A DNA stretch of 12,743 bases from Pseudomonadota bacterium (GCA_021779635.1 JAJYAH010000117.1:1-12743); one strand, 5' to 3'; positions 1-6,042 are shown, counted from the first letter of the stretch. Numbers and translations are program-made. The notes: a model not told the origin generated them from the sequence alone.

Positions 1-11
1 CCTCAGTGAAT

Positions 12-40
12 CAAAAGTCCCCGCCAATGGCGAGGACTTT
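12..40 (-). terminator. Intrinsic terminator of the porin gene
   Basis: Read on the minus strand, AAAGTCCTCGCC and GGCGGGGACTTT form a 12-bp stem around an ATT loop, followed by TTTTGATT. One position is C opposite A on the plus strand but becomes G·U in minus-strand RNA. The stem is therefore fully paired only in the minus-strand transcript, which fits a terminator for the porin gene ending at 109. The T-run is short. Confidence 0.65.
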
Positions 41-53
41 GTCAGCAATCTGA

Positions 54-77
54 GGGCCGGCATATGAATGCCGGCCC
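54..77. repeat. Perfect 10-bp hairpin in the porin 3' region
   Basis: GGGCCGGCAT (54-63) and ATGCCGGCCC (68-77) are exact reverse complements around a 4-nt loop. The hairpin lies between the porin stop codon and the terminator-like hairpin at 12-40. No T-run follows on the minus strand; only TTT follows on the plus strand. It may protect the porin mRNA 3' end or act as a bidirectional terminator, but this is inference. Confidence 0.55.
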
Positions 78-108
78 TTTCCGAAGGTCTGTTCAGATCA
101 GACGCGGA

Positions 109-825
109 TCAATACCTGGCGACGACCGGGTTGCCCCAGTTGAAGCGGTAGTTGATGCCGGCCTTGACGGTGTGCTCGGAGTCGGTGAACCGGGTGCCGA
201 CAATGTCAACCGGACCGGTCAGGAAGGTCGAGCTGCCGAAATTGTAGTACTGGTATTCGAGCTTGGCGGACCAGCTCGGCGCGAACATATATTCGAGGCC
301 CGCGCCGACGGTGTAGCCATCCTTGTGGTTGCCGTCGGTGGTGAAGGCCGCCGGTGCGCCACCGGAAACGACGCTGATATTGTCGTTGTCCTTCCAGGCA
401 TAGCCGCCCTTGGCGTAGAGCAATGTCGGGCCGAAGGAGTAGCCGAGCCGCCCGGTAACCGACCCGAGCTGGTCGCTGTTGGAGGACACGACCGTCCCGG
501 CCGGGAAGGTCACGCCGCTGTTGCCGTTGGCAAGCCAGCTGTACTCTGCCTCGATGCCGATCACCCAGTTATTGCCGAACTGATAGTCGGCGCCGCCCTG
601 GATACCGCCGAGGAAGCGGCCGTCGCTGCCGGCCAGGCTGTTGTTGCCCGCGAACGCGCCGCCGACGTGACCGCCGATGTAGAAGCCGGTCCAGTTGTAG
701 ATCGGCGCCACATAGGCCGGAGCCTTGGTGTACGGGGCAGCGCGGGCCGGAAGATCGGCTGCAAGTGCAGGCACGGTCGCGCCGAGAGCGACGAGTGCCA
801 CAGTACCGAGTAGAAATTTCTTCAT
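109..825 (-). CDS. Omp25/Omp31-family outer membrane beta-barrel protein (238 aa)
   Basis: A small outer membrane beta-barrel protein, probably structural or weakly pore-forming rather than enzymatic. Residues 1-22 form a Sec signal peptide (MKK, then a hydrophobic core ending in PALA) cleaved before ADLP, a junction very common in rhizobial porins. The mature N-terminus has an Ala/Pro/Tyr-rich stretch leading to YNWTGFYIGGHVGG, the first strand typical of the family. Alternating aromatic and polar strands follow (LGYSFGPTLLYAKGGYAW, YTVGAGLEYMFAPSWSAKLEYQYYNFG). The barrel ends with VKAGINYRF plus a 10-residue tail ending in Tyr. The length matches the family. A GGAGA ribosome site sits 6-7 nt before the ATG. 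It stands alone, with hairpins downstream and long untranslated sequence upstream. The family is confident; no specific function can be assigned. Confidence 0.93.
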   Translation of the reverse strand: MKKFLLGTVALVALGATVPALAADLPARAAPYTKAPAYVAPIYNWTGFYIGGHVGGAFAGNNSLAGSDGRFLGGIQGGADYQFGNNWVIGIEAEYSWLANGNSGVTFPAGTVVSSNSDQLGSVTGRLGYSFGPTLLYAKGGYAWKDNDNISVVSGGAPAAFTTDGNHKDGYTVGAGLEYMFAPSWSAKLEYQYYNFGSSTFLTGPVDIVGTRFTDSEHTVKAGINYRFNWGNPVVARY

Positions 826-971
826 TTTGTTCTCCAGATTAAGTCAGAAGGGCCGCGTGCTGGGTCCGTCCGTGGCGCGCATTTAGACGGCTTTTGCGTA
901 AAATGCTGTCACCCATAGGTCACAGTGAGAGGGTTCCCTAACCCACTGGAGAACAACTATTTTTGATGTTT

Positions 972-1007
972 AATGAAGCCTTAATCAAACCTAAATGATG
1001 CCTTAAT
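972..1007. repeat. Tandem 14-bp motif with 22-bp period upstream of the porin
   Basis: AATGAAGCCTTAAT (972-985) recurs as AATGATGCCTTAAT (994-1007) with one mismatch. Start-to-start spacing is 22 bp, about two helical turns. The sequence is AT-rich against a GC-rich background and lies 147-182 bp upstream of the porin start. Same-face, same-orientation half sites of this kind suggest a pair of regulator sites. The regulator is unknown. Confidence 0.45.
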
Positions 1008-1210
1008 TTGTGGCTTGGAGCGCGCGCAGGGAGCAGTGCTGGTGCGGTCGCCAATTTCGATTCAGAGACGCAGTTGACGTCGCAGCAAGCGGACGCGAAT
1101 CGAGGCGTTTCGGGGAAATGTCGAACAGGGTCTCGGACGCGAAATAAAAATCTGCATCGGCCCCGCGCGATGGGGCGGTGGCGCTTGCGATCTGCGGAAC
1201 CCGGATTTTT

Positions 1211-1238
1211 CAGTCAGGATTGAACTGTCGACCTCTCC
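1211..1238 (-). repeat. tRNA-Thr 3'-half fragment (att-like direct repeat)
   Basis: This 28-bp segment matches 2227-2254 inside the intact tRNA-Thr with one mismatch (T1214 against A2230); 1215-1238 is an exact 24-bp match. On the minus strand it covers most of the 3' side of the anticodon stem, the variable region and the whole T arm. The mismatch breaks the last T-stem pair, and the acceptor 3' strand and CCA are absent, so it cannot be a working tRNA. It has the same orientation as the tRNA and lies on its 3' side, as expected for an attachment-site scar. Confidence 0.75.
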
Positions 1239-1413
1239 GAGCCCGGCTTTTGGATGCCGAGGTCCGTTCGCCGCATTGAGTTGTTGCGGACGTTTATTGT
1301 GAGGCCGCGGCCGTCCATCAGCCTGGAGAGGATGCCGGCGCGCCCGGGATCGGCCACAGGGTGGGCGCCCCCCCCGCGAGTCGGCGCGGTTCTCCTTCCT
1401 TCACGACATCGAC

Positions 1414-1433
1414 AGTTCGTTCGTCGACGAACT
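1414..1433. promoter_or_regulatory. Inverted-repeat operator candidate before the ABM gene
   Basis: AGTTCGT (1414-1420) and ACGAACT (1427-1433) are exact inverted repeats with a 6-bp spacer. An overlapping 14-bp perfect palindrome, GTTCGTCGACGAAC, occupies 1419-1432. A TATATAA box (1451-1457) follows, so the palindrome lies near the expected -35 region, a placement typical of TetR- or MarR-type repression. No regulator gene is adjacent in the window. Which family binds is inference. Confidence 0.55.
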
Positions 1434-1489
1434 AAGTCTGCGGGGCTTTCTATATAAGTCGGCAACGTTACGAACCAGTGGAGAAAATC

Positions 1490-1975
1490 ATGGAGCACTC
1501 GGAAGTCCTGCGGTCCACCGGGATGTTCAGCCGGCGATCGGTCATCGGAACATTCGGTGCGGTCATGGCGATCGTCAACTTTTCGCCTTGGGCCGTTTCA
1601 CCAGTTCGATCGGAACAAAATCAGGGAGCGATGAACATGAGCAATTATGCGACGGACAAGAAGACGGTGAGCGATGTCGTCAGCGGCGGCGGCCTATTGG
1701 TCGTAGCGCAATGGGAGGCCAAGGAAGGACTTGCCGACAAGGTCGCCGCAATTCTGGACCGCTTTCTGCCCGAGGCGCAAAGGGACCCCGGCGCAAAGCT
1801 ATTTCTGATTGGCCGCGGCAAGGAAAACCCTGCGCAGTTTCTGTTCTATGAGCTGTTTCGGGATGAGGCCGCTCTCAAAGCGCACCAGGAGAGCGGCTAT
1901 TTCAAGACCTACATTGCGGAGCAGGCGTTGCCGCTTCTCGCCAGGCGCGAACGCGCCCAATACGCATTGTTATAA
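1490..1975 (+). CDS. Putative quinol monooxygenase (ABM domain) with probable Tat signal
   Basis: An antibiotic-biosynthesis-monooxygenase (ABM/YgiN-like) ferredoxin-fold protein. Members oxidise quinols or polyketide-like aromatics without a cofactor, or act as small-molecule scavengers; the substrate here is unknown. The ABM domain spans about residues 69-158 and shows the family pattern FLFYELFRDEAALKAHQESGYFKTY. The N-terminus has a twin-arginine motif, SRRSVIG (R15, R16), then a hydrophobic stretch to about residue 37, suggesting Tat export. I chose ATG 1490, with GGAG six nucleotides upstream; an in-frame GTG at 1478 is possible. A further in-frame ATG at 1637 has GGGAG eight nucleotides upstream and would give a leaderless cytosolic form (see findings). 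The gene is alone between a tRNA-Thr fragment and tRNA-Thr, and is probably controlled by the inverted repeat at 1414-1433. Confidence 0.85.
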   Translation: MEHSEVLRSTGMFSRRSVIGTFGAVMAIVNFSPWAVSPVRSEQNQGAMNMSNYATDKKTVSDVVSGGGLLVVAQWEAKEGLADKVAAILDRFLPEAQRDPGAKLFLIGRGKENPAQFLFYELFRDEAALKAHQESGYFKTYIAEQALPLLARRERAQYALL

Positions 1976-2037
1976 ATAAAATAAGTTATGCTCTCCGCGA
2001 CCTGGTGCGTTCGCGAGCCGTCCCGAGGGCAAATCGG

Positions 2038-2068
2038 GTTTCGTGCGCTGTGATGCGGCGCACGAAAC
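2038..2068. terminator. 11-bp hairpin downstream of the ABM gene, possible terminator
   Basis: GTTTCGTGCGC (2038-2048) pairs perfectly with GCGCACGAAAC (2058-2068) across a 9-nt loop. It lies 63 bp after the ABM stop codon and is followed by GCCTGTTATTT, a broken T-rich run. It is probably the end of the ABM transcript; the weak U-tract keeps confidence moderate. Nothing gene-like is visible in the rest of 1976-2217, which has AT-rich ends. Confidence 0.5.
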
Positions 2069-2217
2069 GCCTGTTATTTCACGCATTTCGGCTCCACCGG
2101 CAGAGCTTCATCCGGACCGGTCGCCTGCCGAATCAAAAGCGGCAGACACGGATTGCGCTCGTCCGAGCAGACCCGCGCCAATCGATCAATAAAAACATAA
2201 CAATTTTAGTTGGATGA

Positions 2218-2292
2218 TGGTGCTGCCAGACAGGATTGAACTGTCGACCTCTCCATTACCAATGGAGTGCTCTACCACTGAGCTACGGCAGC
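2218..2292 (-). tRNA. tRNA-Thr (anticodon GGT)
   Basis: The minus strand folds as a complete cloverleaf. The acceptor GCTGCCG pairs with TGGCAGC (one G·U), the D arm is GCTC/GAGC, the anticodon stem is CTCCA/TGGAG with loop TTGGTAA, the variable region is AGGTC, and the T arm is GACAG/CTGTC with loop TTCAATC. The discriminator is A and CCA is encoded (2220-2218). Anticodon GGT reads ACC and ACU threonine codons. The downstream side on the minus strand is AT-rich with a TTTTTATT run. A truncated copy of its 3' half lies at 1211-1238. Confidence 0.97.
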
Positions 2293-2357
2293 GTACCGCC
2301 CCCGAGAATCGGCCAAAAAGGCCCCTACAAGGCGCGCCGATCCTTGCCACAAGGCCC

Positions 2358-2383
2358 CCACCGGCGCAAGCGCGAGCCGGTGG
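2358..2383. repeat. 8-bp perfect hairpin between the NTF2-like gene and tRNA-Thr
   Basis: CCACCGGC (2358-2365) and GCCGGTGG (2376-2383) are exact inverted repeats around a 10-nt loop. The hairpin lies 24 bp past the stop codon of the minus-strand NTF2-like gene and upstream of the tRNA. It may terminate that gene's transcript, but no U-tract follows on the minus strand, so this is tentative. Confidence 0.4.
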
Positions 2384-2406
2384 CGATGCCATCAAAAGCG
2401 CCACAA

Positions 2407-2853
2407 TCAGCCTGGCGCGCCTGTTGCCTGCTTCAGCAGGCTCAGTTGCGGGCCGATCCGGTTCCCCATTTCCTCGCCCAGTGCAGCCAGCGCCTTGATC
2501 GGCCGGACCATGACCTCGAATTCGATCATTTCGCCGGCCTCGCCGAACTTGATGAGATCAACACCCTTGAGCTGCCATTTGCCGATATTGGCGCTAAATT
2601 CCAGCGCGGCATCGTGCGAACCGCTGACAAATGTCCGATGATAGCGAAAATTCTCGAAAATCTGCACCACCGTCGTCAGCACCAGCAGGGTCGCCGGCCG
2701 CCCGGGGATCGGCGATTGCACGAACGGCGAGCGAAACACAATATGTTCTGATAGCAGGGACTGCAGCAGATCGTGATCGCCCGACGCCACAAAGCGATGC
2801 CAGCCGTCCAGCGTCCGTTGCGGCAAGGGCGCCAGCGCGTGTCGTTCGCCCAT
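2407..2853 (-). CDS. NTF2/SnoaL-like family protein (148 aa)
   Basis: A probable cone-shaped NTF2-like alpha+beta barrel protein. The pattern is an N-terminal helix (TLDGWHRFVASGDHDLLQSLL), then HIVFRSPFVQSP with a proline-rich turn, a helix (LVLTTVVQIFENFRY), and paired strands (RTFVSGSHDAALEFSANI, KGVDLIKFGEAGEMIEFEVMVRP). This is typical of SnoaL-like proteins, which include hydrolases, cyclases and non-catalytic ligand binders; the ligand cannot be predicted. I chose ATG 2853 because GGAAGGA lies about seven nucleotides upstream; ATG 2874 and longer frames have weaker ribosome sites and unconserved-looking leaders. There is no signal peptide, so it should be cytosolic. It is divergent from the small basic gene at 2910 with only 56 bp between them. 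tRNA-Thr follows downstream on the same strand. Confidence 0.85.
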   Translation of the reverse strand: MGERHALAPLPQRTLDGWHRFVASGDHDLLQSLLSEHIVFRSPFVQSPIPGRPATLLVLTTVVQIFENFRYHRTFVSGSHDAALEFSANIGKWQLKGVDLIKFGEAGEMIEFEVMVRPIKALAALGEEMGNRIGPQLSLLKQATGAPG

Positions 2854-2909
2854 CGGTCGATCCTTCCGGTTCATGCCGCTCGGCGGCGGCGCATGCAAGC
2901 AGGTCCACG

Positions 2910-3161
2910 ATGAAGGATGAGAAGCATAAACGCGAGGGGCAAACCGGAGCGCCGGCGAAGAATCCGGAACAGGACCCAGCCAGGGATTCTGGCAAGCATT
3001 CGAGCAAGGATTCAAGACAGGATCGGCTGAAGCTGGCACTGCGCGCGAATCTCAAGCGGCGAAAATCGCAGGCACGGGCGCGAGACAATTTCACGGCTGC
3101 GTCTTCTGCTTCTGATGACATTGCACCACATGAACGCAGCGAGGAAAACCCGGGCAAATAG
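2910..3161 (+). CDS. Small, highly charged conserved hypothetical protein (83 aa)
   Basis: A short, very hydrophilic protein rich in Lys, Arg, Ser, Asp and Glu, with no signal peptide, membrane segment or cysteine. The first 37 residues look disordered. Residues 39-58 (RLKLALRANLKRRKSQARAR) form a probable amphipathic basic helix, and the tail is again polar. I recall similar small proteins with an LKRRK...QAR core in Bradyrhizobium and Rhodopseudomonas, without known function; a nucleic-acid or membrane-surface role is possible but unproven. ATG 2910 has AGG about seven nucleotides upstream. The open frame extends further 5' but runs antisense through the NTF2-like gene, so the longer form is unlikely. 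A terminator hairpin follows at 3175-3189. Confidence 0.68.
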   Translation: MKDEKHKREGQTGAPAKNPEQDPARDSGKHSSKDSRQDRLKLALRANLKRRKSQARARDNFTAASSASDDIAPHERSEENPGK

Positions 3162-3174
3162 CCGGTTGGCTCGC

Positions 3175-3204
3175 CGGGGAATATCCCCGATCATTTGGTT
3201 TTCT
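3175..3204 (+). terminator. Intrinsic terminator after the small basic gene
   Basis: CGGGGA (3175-3180) and TCCCCG (3184-3189) pair around a 3-nt loop. A T-rich stretch containing TTTGGTTTTCTT follows (3194-3205). It lies 14 bp after the stop codon at 3161. It is also only 28 bp before the next start codon at 3218, so the downstream gene needs a promoter embedded here or some read-through. Confidence 0.7.
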
Positions 3205-3217
3205 TGAGTGAAGAAAG

Positions 3218-4939
3218 ATGGAAATGGCGGCAGAGACCACGGCGGAGAGCAAGGCAGAAGAGAGCGCTGCGGCAGCATCGGCGTTTCCGCGCCATGAGCA
3301 GACCTTCCCGGCGCTGACCTCGGACGAGATCGCGCGCATGCGCCGATTCGGCGAGCTACGCCGTTACAAGGACGGCGAAAGGCTGTTTGAGACCGGCAAA
3401 CCGGGACCGGGCATGTTCGTCCTGCTGTCCGGCCATGTCGCGATTACCCAGCGCGACGGCCTCGGTCACGTCACGCCGGTGATCGATCAGGGGCCGGGCC
3501 AGTTTCTCGCCGAAATCGGCCAGCTGTCGGGCCGCGTCGCGCTGGTCGATGGCCATGCCGAGGGCGACGTCGAAACGCTGCTGATCCCGCCGGAACGGCT
3601 GCGCGCGCTGCTGGTGGCGGAAGCCGATCTCGGTGAGCGCATCATGCGCGCCCTGATCCTTCGCCGGGTCAGCCTGATTCGGGGCGGCGCCGGCGGCCCG
3701 GTGCTGATCGGACCCTCGAATTCGCGCGGCGTGATCCGTCTGCAGGGATTTCTCACCCGCAACGGCTATCCGCATCATCTGCTCGATCCGGCCGGCGATC
3801 ACGATGCCGCCGAACTGATTGCGCGATATTCGCCGTCGCCGACCGACTGGCCGCTGGTGGTGGCCGCCGACGGTACCGTGCTGCGCAATCCCAGCGAATC
3901 CGATCTGGCGCGCGCGATGGGCATGGTACGCGCGGTCGCCAAGGACAAGGTCTACGATGTCGCCATCGTCGGCAGCGGTCCGGCGGGGTTGTCGACCGCG
4001 GTTTATGCGGCGTCCGAGGGGCTCAGCGTTGCGGTGTGCGACGGGCGGGCGTTCGGAGGACAGGCCGGCGCCAGCGCGCGCATCGAGAATTACCTCGGCT
4101 TTCCGACCGGAATTTCCGGGCTGGCGCTGACCGCGCGCGCCTTCAACCAGGCGCAAAAATTCGGCGCCGAGATGATGATTCCGGTGACGGTGAAGTCGCT
4201 CGATTGTTCGCGCGACGACGGCGCGTTCGGCCTGAAACTCGAGGATGGGGACGTGCTGCGCGCGCGGTCGATCGTGGTCGCCAGCGGCGCGCGCTATCGG
4301 CGCCCCGCGATCGAGAACCTCGCCGATTTCGAAGGCCGCGGGGTCTGGTACTGGGCGTCGCCGATCGAGGCGCGGCTCTGTGCCGAACAGGAAGTCGTGC
4401 TTGTCGGCGGCGGCAATTCCGCCGGGCAGGCCGCGGTGTTCCTGTCGGATCACGCCCGCAAGGTGCACATGGTGATCCGCGGCGGCGGCCTTGGCGCCAG
4501 CATGTCGCGCTATCTGATCGAGCGCATCGAGGCCGCGTCGAATATCGAATTGGTGTTCAACACCGAGGTGGTCGCGCTTGAGGGCACCGAAGACGCATCG
4601 CTGCAGCGGGTGCGCTGGCGCAGCCGGTTGTCCGGCGACGACAGCACCACTGACATCCGCAATCTGTTCCTGTTCGTCGGCGCCGATCCCGCCACCGGAT
4701 GGCTCGAGGGCTGCGGCGTCATGGTCGATCGCGGCGGCTTCGTGGTGACCGGCGCGCGGTGCAGGAAGGGCGAAGGGCAGTTGATGTCGCCGCTGGAAAC
4801 CTCGGTGCCGGGCGTGTTCGCCGTCGGCGACGTTCGTTCGGGATCGGTCAAGCGGGTCGGCGGCGCGATCGGCGAAGGCGCGCAGGTGGTGGCGGCCCTG
4901 CACGATTTTCTCGGCGATACCGCAAAGCCGGCGCTCTGA
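3218..4939 (+). CDS. Cyclic-nucleotide-binding-domain / thioredoxin-reductase-like FAD oxidoreductase (573 aa)
   Basis: A cytosolic flavoprotein fusing an N-terminal cNMP-type beta-roll (about 44-150; RRYKDGERLFETGKPGPGMFVLLSGHVAI) to a thioredoxin-reductase-like module. Between them, residues 160-235 (RGVIRLQGFLTRNGYPHHLLD) look thioredoxin- or glutaredoxin-like. The FAD motif GSGPAG is at 252-257, the NAD(P)H motif GGGNSA at 397-402, and the C-terminal FAD contact VFAVGDV at 533-539. Where true thioredoxin reductase has CxxC just before the second nucleotide motif, this protein has SPIEARLC (381-388), with a single Cys388, so normal dithiol chemistry is absent. It probably transfers electrons from NAD(P)H to an unknown acceptor under cNMP-domain control. 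The cNMP phosphate-cassette Arg is not in the canonical position, so ligand binding is uncertain. The ribosome site is weak (GAAGAAAG); ATG 3224 is an alternative start. The gene stands alone. Confidence 0.92.
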   Translation: MEMAAETTAESKAEESAAAASAFPRHEQTFPALTSDEIARMRRFGELRRYKDGERLFETGKPGPGMFVLLSGHVAITQRDGLGHVTPVIDQGPGQFLAEIGQLSGRVALVDGHAEGDVETLLIPPERLRALLVAEADLGERIMRALILRRVSLIRGGAGGPVLIGPSNSRGVIRLQGFLTRNGYPHHLLDPAGDHDAAELIARYSPSPTDWPLVVAADGTVLRNPSESDLARAMGMVRAVAKDKVYDVAIVGSGPAGLSTAVYAASEGLSVAVCDGRAFGGQAGASARIENYLGFPTGISGLALTARAFNQAQKFGAEMMIPVTVKSLDCSRDDGAFGLKLEDGDVLRARSIVVASGARYRRPAIENLADFEGRGVWYWASPIEARLCAEQEVVLVGGGNSAGQAAVFLSDHARKVHMVIRGGGLGASMSRYLIERIEAASNIELVFNTEVVALEGTEDASLQRVRWRSRLSGDDSTTDIRNLFLFVGADPATGWLEGCGVMVDRGGFVVTGARCRKGEGQLMSPLETSVPGVFAVGDVRSGSVKRVGGAIGEGAQVVAALHDFLGDTAKPAL

Positions 4940-4997
4940 GCAATGCGGCGATCATTGTATGGGTGAACCGGGCCGCGCGCGGCGGCGCGGAGAACGA

Positions 4998-5663
4998 TTA
5001 TCCCGATGTCTTTGGCGACGCCGATCCGGCGCCGCGAGTTCCTCTTATCTTGTTGATCACCATCGAATGCAATCTGGGAATATCATCGATGTTCATGTGG
5101 CCGACATTGGCATCCGGGACGTAGTAATTCGTGAGCTCGCCGCGGAAACCCGGACCGCGTGTGATTTTGGCTTCGGCACTCTTATAGATGTTCAGAACGC
5201 GGGCCACGTTCGCGCTCGCCGCATGGGAATACGTTCCGTCGAAGGGAACGATCAAGGCAACGGGCACGCCCATTTGGCCGAGATATTCTCCCATGTCCAT
5301 CACGGCGTCGGCACCGAAGGAATGACCCACAAGCACGATAGGTCCACGTCGACCAGCCTTGTAGTTAGCAGCAATTTCGCGCGCAACCGCTTGCCACTCG
5401 GAATAACTGGTCACGGTGGCGGAAATGCCGACCCCGCGGAGTTCGGCGGCAAGGCGGTCCATGCCCAGGGAAAACACGTTCAGGAAGCCGCGCATCAAAT
5501 AGACTTGGGTCGCGGAAGCACGGGGCGCAGCGGACGGTTCCGCGAGGGCTGCTGTCTTCTCTCCGGACGTCGTGGCCGGTTGGCCGACCGCATTGAAGCA
5601 ACTGCCGACACTTATGACCGCAGTGGTCACCAATACCGCGACGGAAAAACCCATTCTAGACAT
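4998..5663 (-). CDS. Alpha/beta-hydrolase-fold lipoprotein, thioesterase-like (221 aa)
   Basis: A predicted envelope lipoprotein with a serine-hydrolase fold. Residues 1-21 form a lipoprotein signal (MSRMGFSVAVLVTTAVISVGS) with lipobox VGS before Cys22. A Pro/Ala/Ser linker follows, then the hydrolase core. The nucleophile elbow GHSFG places Ser115 after the strand GPIVLVG. Asp142 in VPFDGT and His189 in VGHMNIDD complete a plausible triad. The core is short, with no obvious lid. I recall related rhizobial proteins with RGFLNVFSLGMDRLA and GHSxGAD motifs annotated as hydrolase or thioesterase; the substrate is unknown. I chose ATG 5663 because the lipoprotein signal starts there; the frame opens 48 codons further upstream (5807) without signal character. 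It is convergent with the flavoprotein gene and divergent from the hydrolase at 6043. Confidence 0.85.
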   Translation of the reverse strand: MSRMGFSVAVLVTTAVISVGSCFNAVGQPATTSGEKTAALAEPSAAPRASATQVYLMRGFLNVFSLGMDRLAAELRGVGISATVTSYSEWQAVAREIAANYKAGRRGPIVLVGHSFGADAVMDMGEYLGQMGVPVALIVPFDGTYSHAASANVARVLNIYKSAEAKITRGPGFRGELTNYYVPDANVGHMNIDDIPRLHSMVINKIRGTRGAGSASPKTSG

Positions 5664-6042
5664 AATGAAAAATCCCAGCAAAGACCTGAGCGGAAACGGA
5701 TTGTCTAATTGTAGCAATAGGACGGGCGCGCCGGTTCGGGCAACACGGATCGCCTGCAAGATGATGTCGAGGGGCCTGATTCCGGACGGATGTCGCGGAT
5801 TTGTCACAGGCTGATGCCGCCTGATTTTTCTTGAGCGCGCGATCTGCGCAGAGGGCAGGGCACTTTCGATGGCCGACGACGGCGGGGAGTTCGGATGGCT
5901 CCTGGCTCGGGTCGAGCCCGCTTAACGGCGCTGGAAACATCGGCTAGGATCAATTCATCGCCCGTCATCGGTTTTGTGAACAGCTGCGAACCTTTTGGGC
6001 TATCGGCGCGATTTCCAAACGGTATGACATTGGAGTTAAGGA
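5664..6042. other. Divergent intergenic region between two hydrolase genes
   Basis: About 380 bp separate the divergent starts at 5663 and 6043, so both promoters should lie here. I see no convincing -35/-10 pair; TACAAT on the minus strand near 5715 is a lone weak -10 candidate. Short frames across this region lack ribosome sites and overlap the flanking gene starts, so no gene is called. Confidence 0.5.

Larger units (their letters stand above)
826..1489. other. Long intergenic region between the porin and ABM genes
   Basis: I see no credible gene in this stretch; the short frames lack ribosome sites and protein-like composition. It contains the porin upstream region, with closely spaced GTCAC motifs at 908-923 and an imperfect repeat at 972-1007. 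It also holds a tRNA-Thr fragment at 1211-1238 and, at its right end, an inverted repeat plus a TATATAA box ahead of the ABM gene. Those elements are listed separately. Confidence 0.6.

Noticed and set aside
64..813. 249-codon plus-strand frame opposite the porin
   Set aside because: The minus strand has a signal peptide, ribosome site and beta-barrel pattern. The plus frame is Val/Ala/Gly/Glu-rich noise and begins inside a hairpin.
1230..1263. Possible second tRNA anticodon arm (CGGC-TTTTGGAT-GCCG) next to the tRNA fragment
   Set aside because: The loop is 8 nt and no acceptor, D or T arm surrounds it on that strand; probably chance or simply a hairpin.
2631..2909. N-terminal extension of the small basic gene
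   Set aside because: It runs antisense through the NTF2-like gene and lacks a ribosome site; ATG 2910 has a site and starts the distinctive sequence.
2854..3039. N-terminal extension of the NTF2-like protein
   Set aside because: Cys/Pro/Ser-rich and overlapping the divergent small gene; the strong GGAAGGA site favours ATG 2853.
3356..4903. 515-codon open frame antisense to the flavoprotein gene
   Set aside because: It is a mirror of GC-rich codon bias. Its composition is His/Arg/Asp-rich without domains, while the plus strand encodes clear FAD and NAD(P)H motifs.
4968..4995. GC-rich inverted repeat between the flavoprotein and lipoprotein hydrolase genes
   Set aside because: The short CCGCGC/GCGCGG pairing has no T-run on either side and is expected in GC-rich DNA; not called as a terminator.
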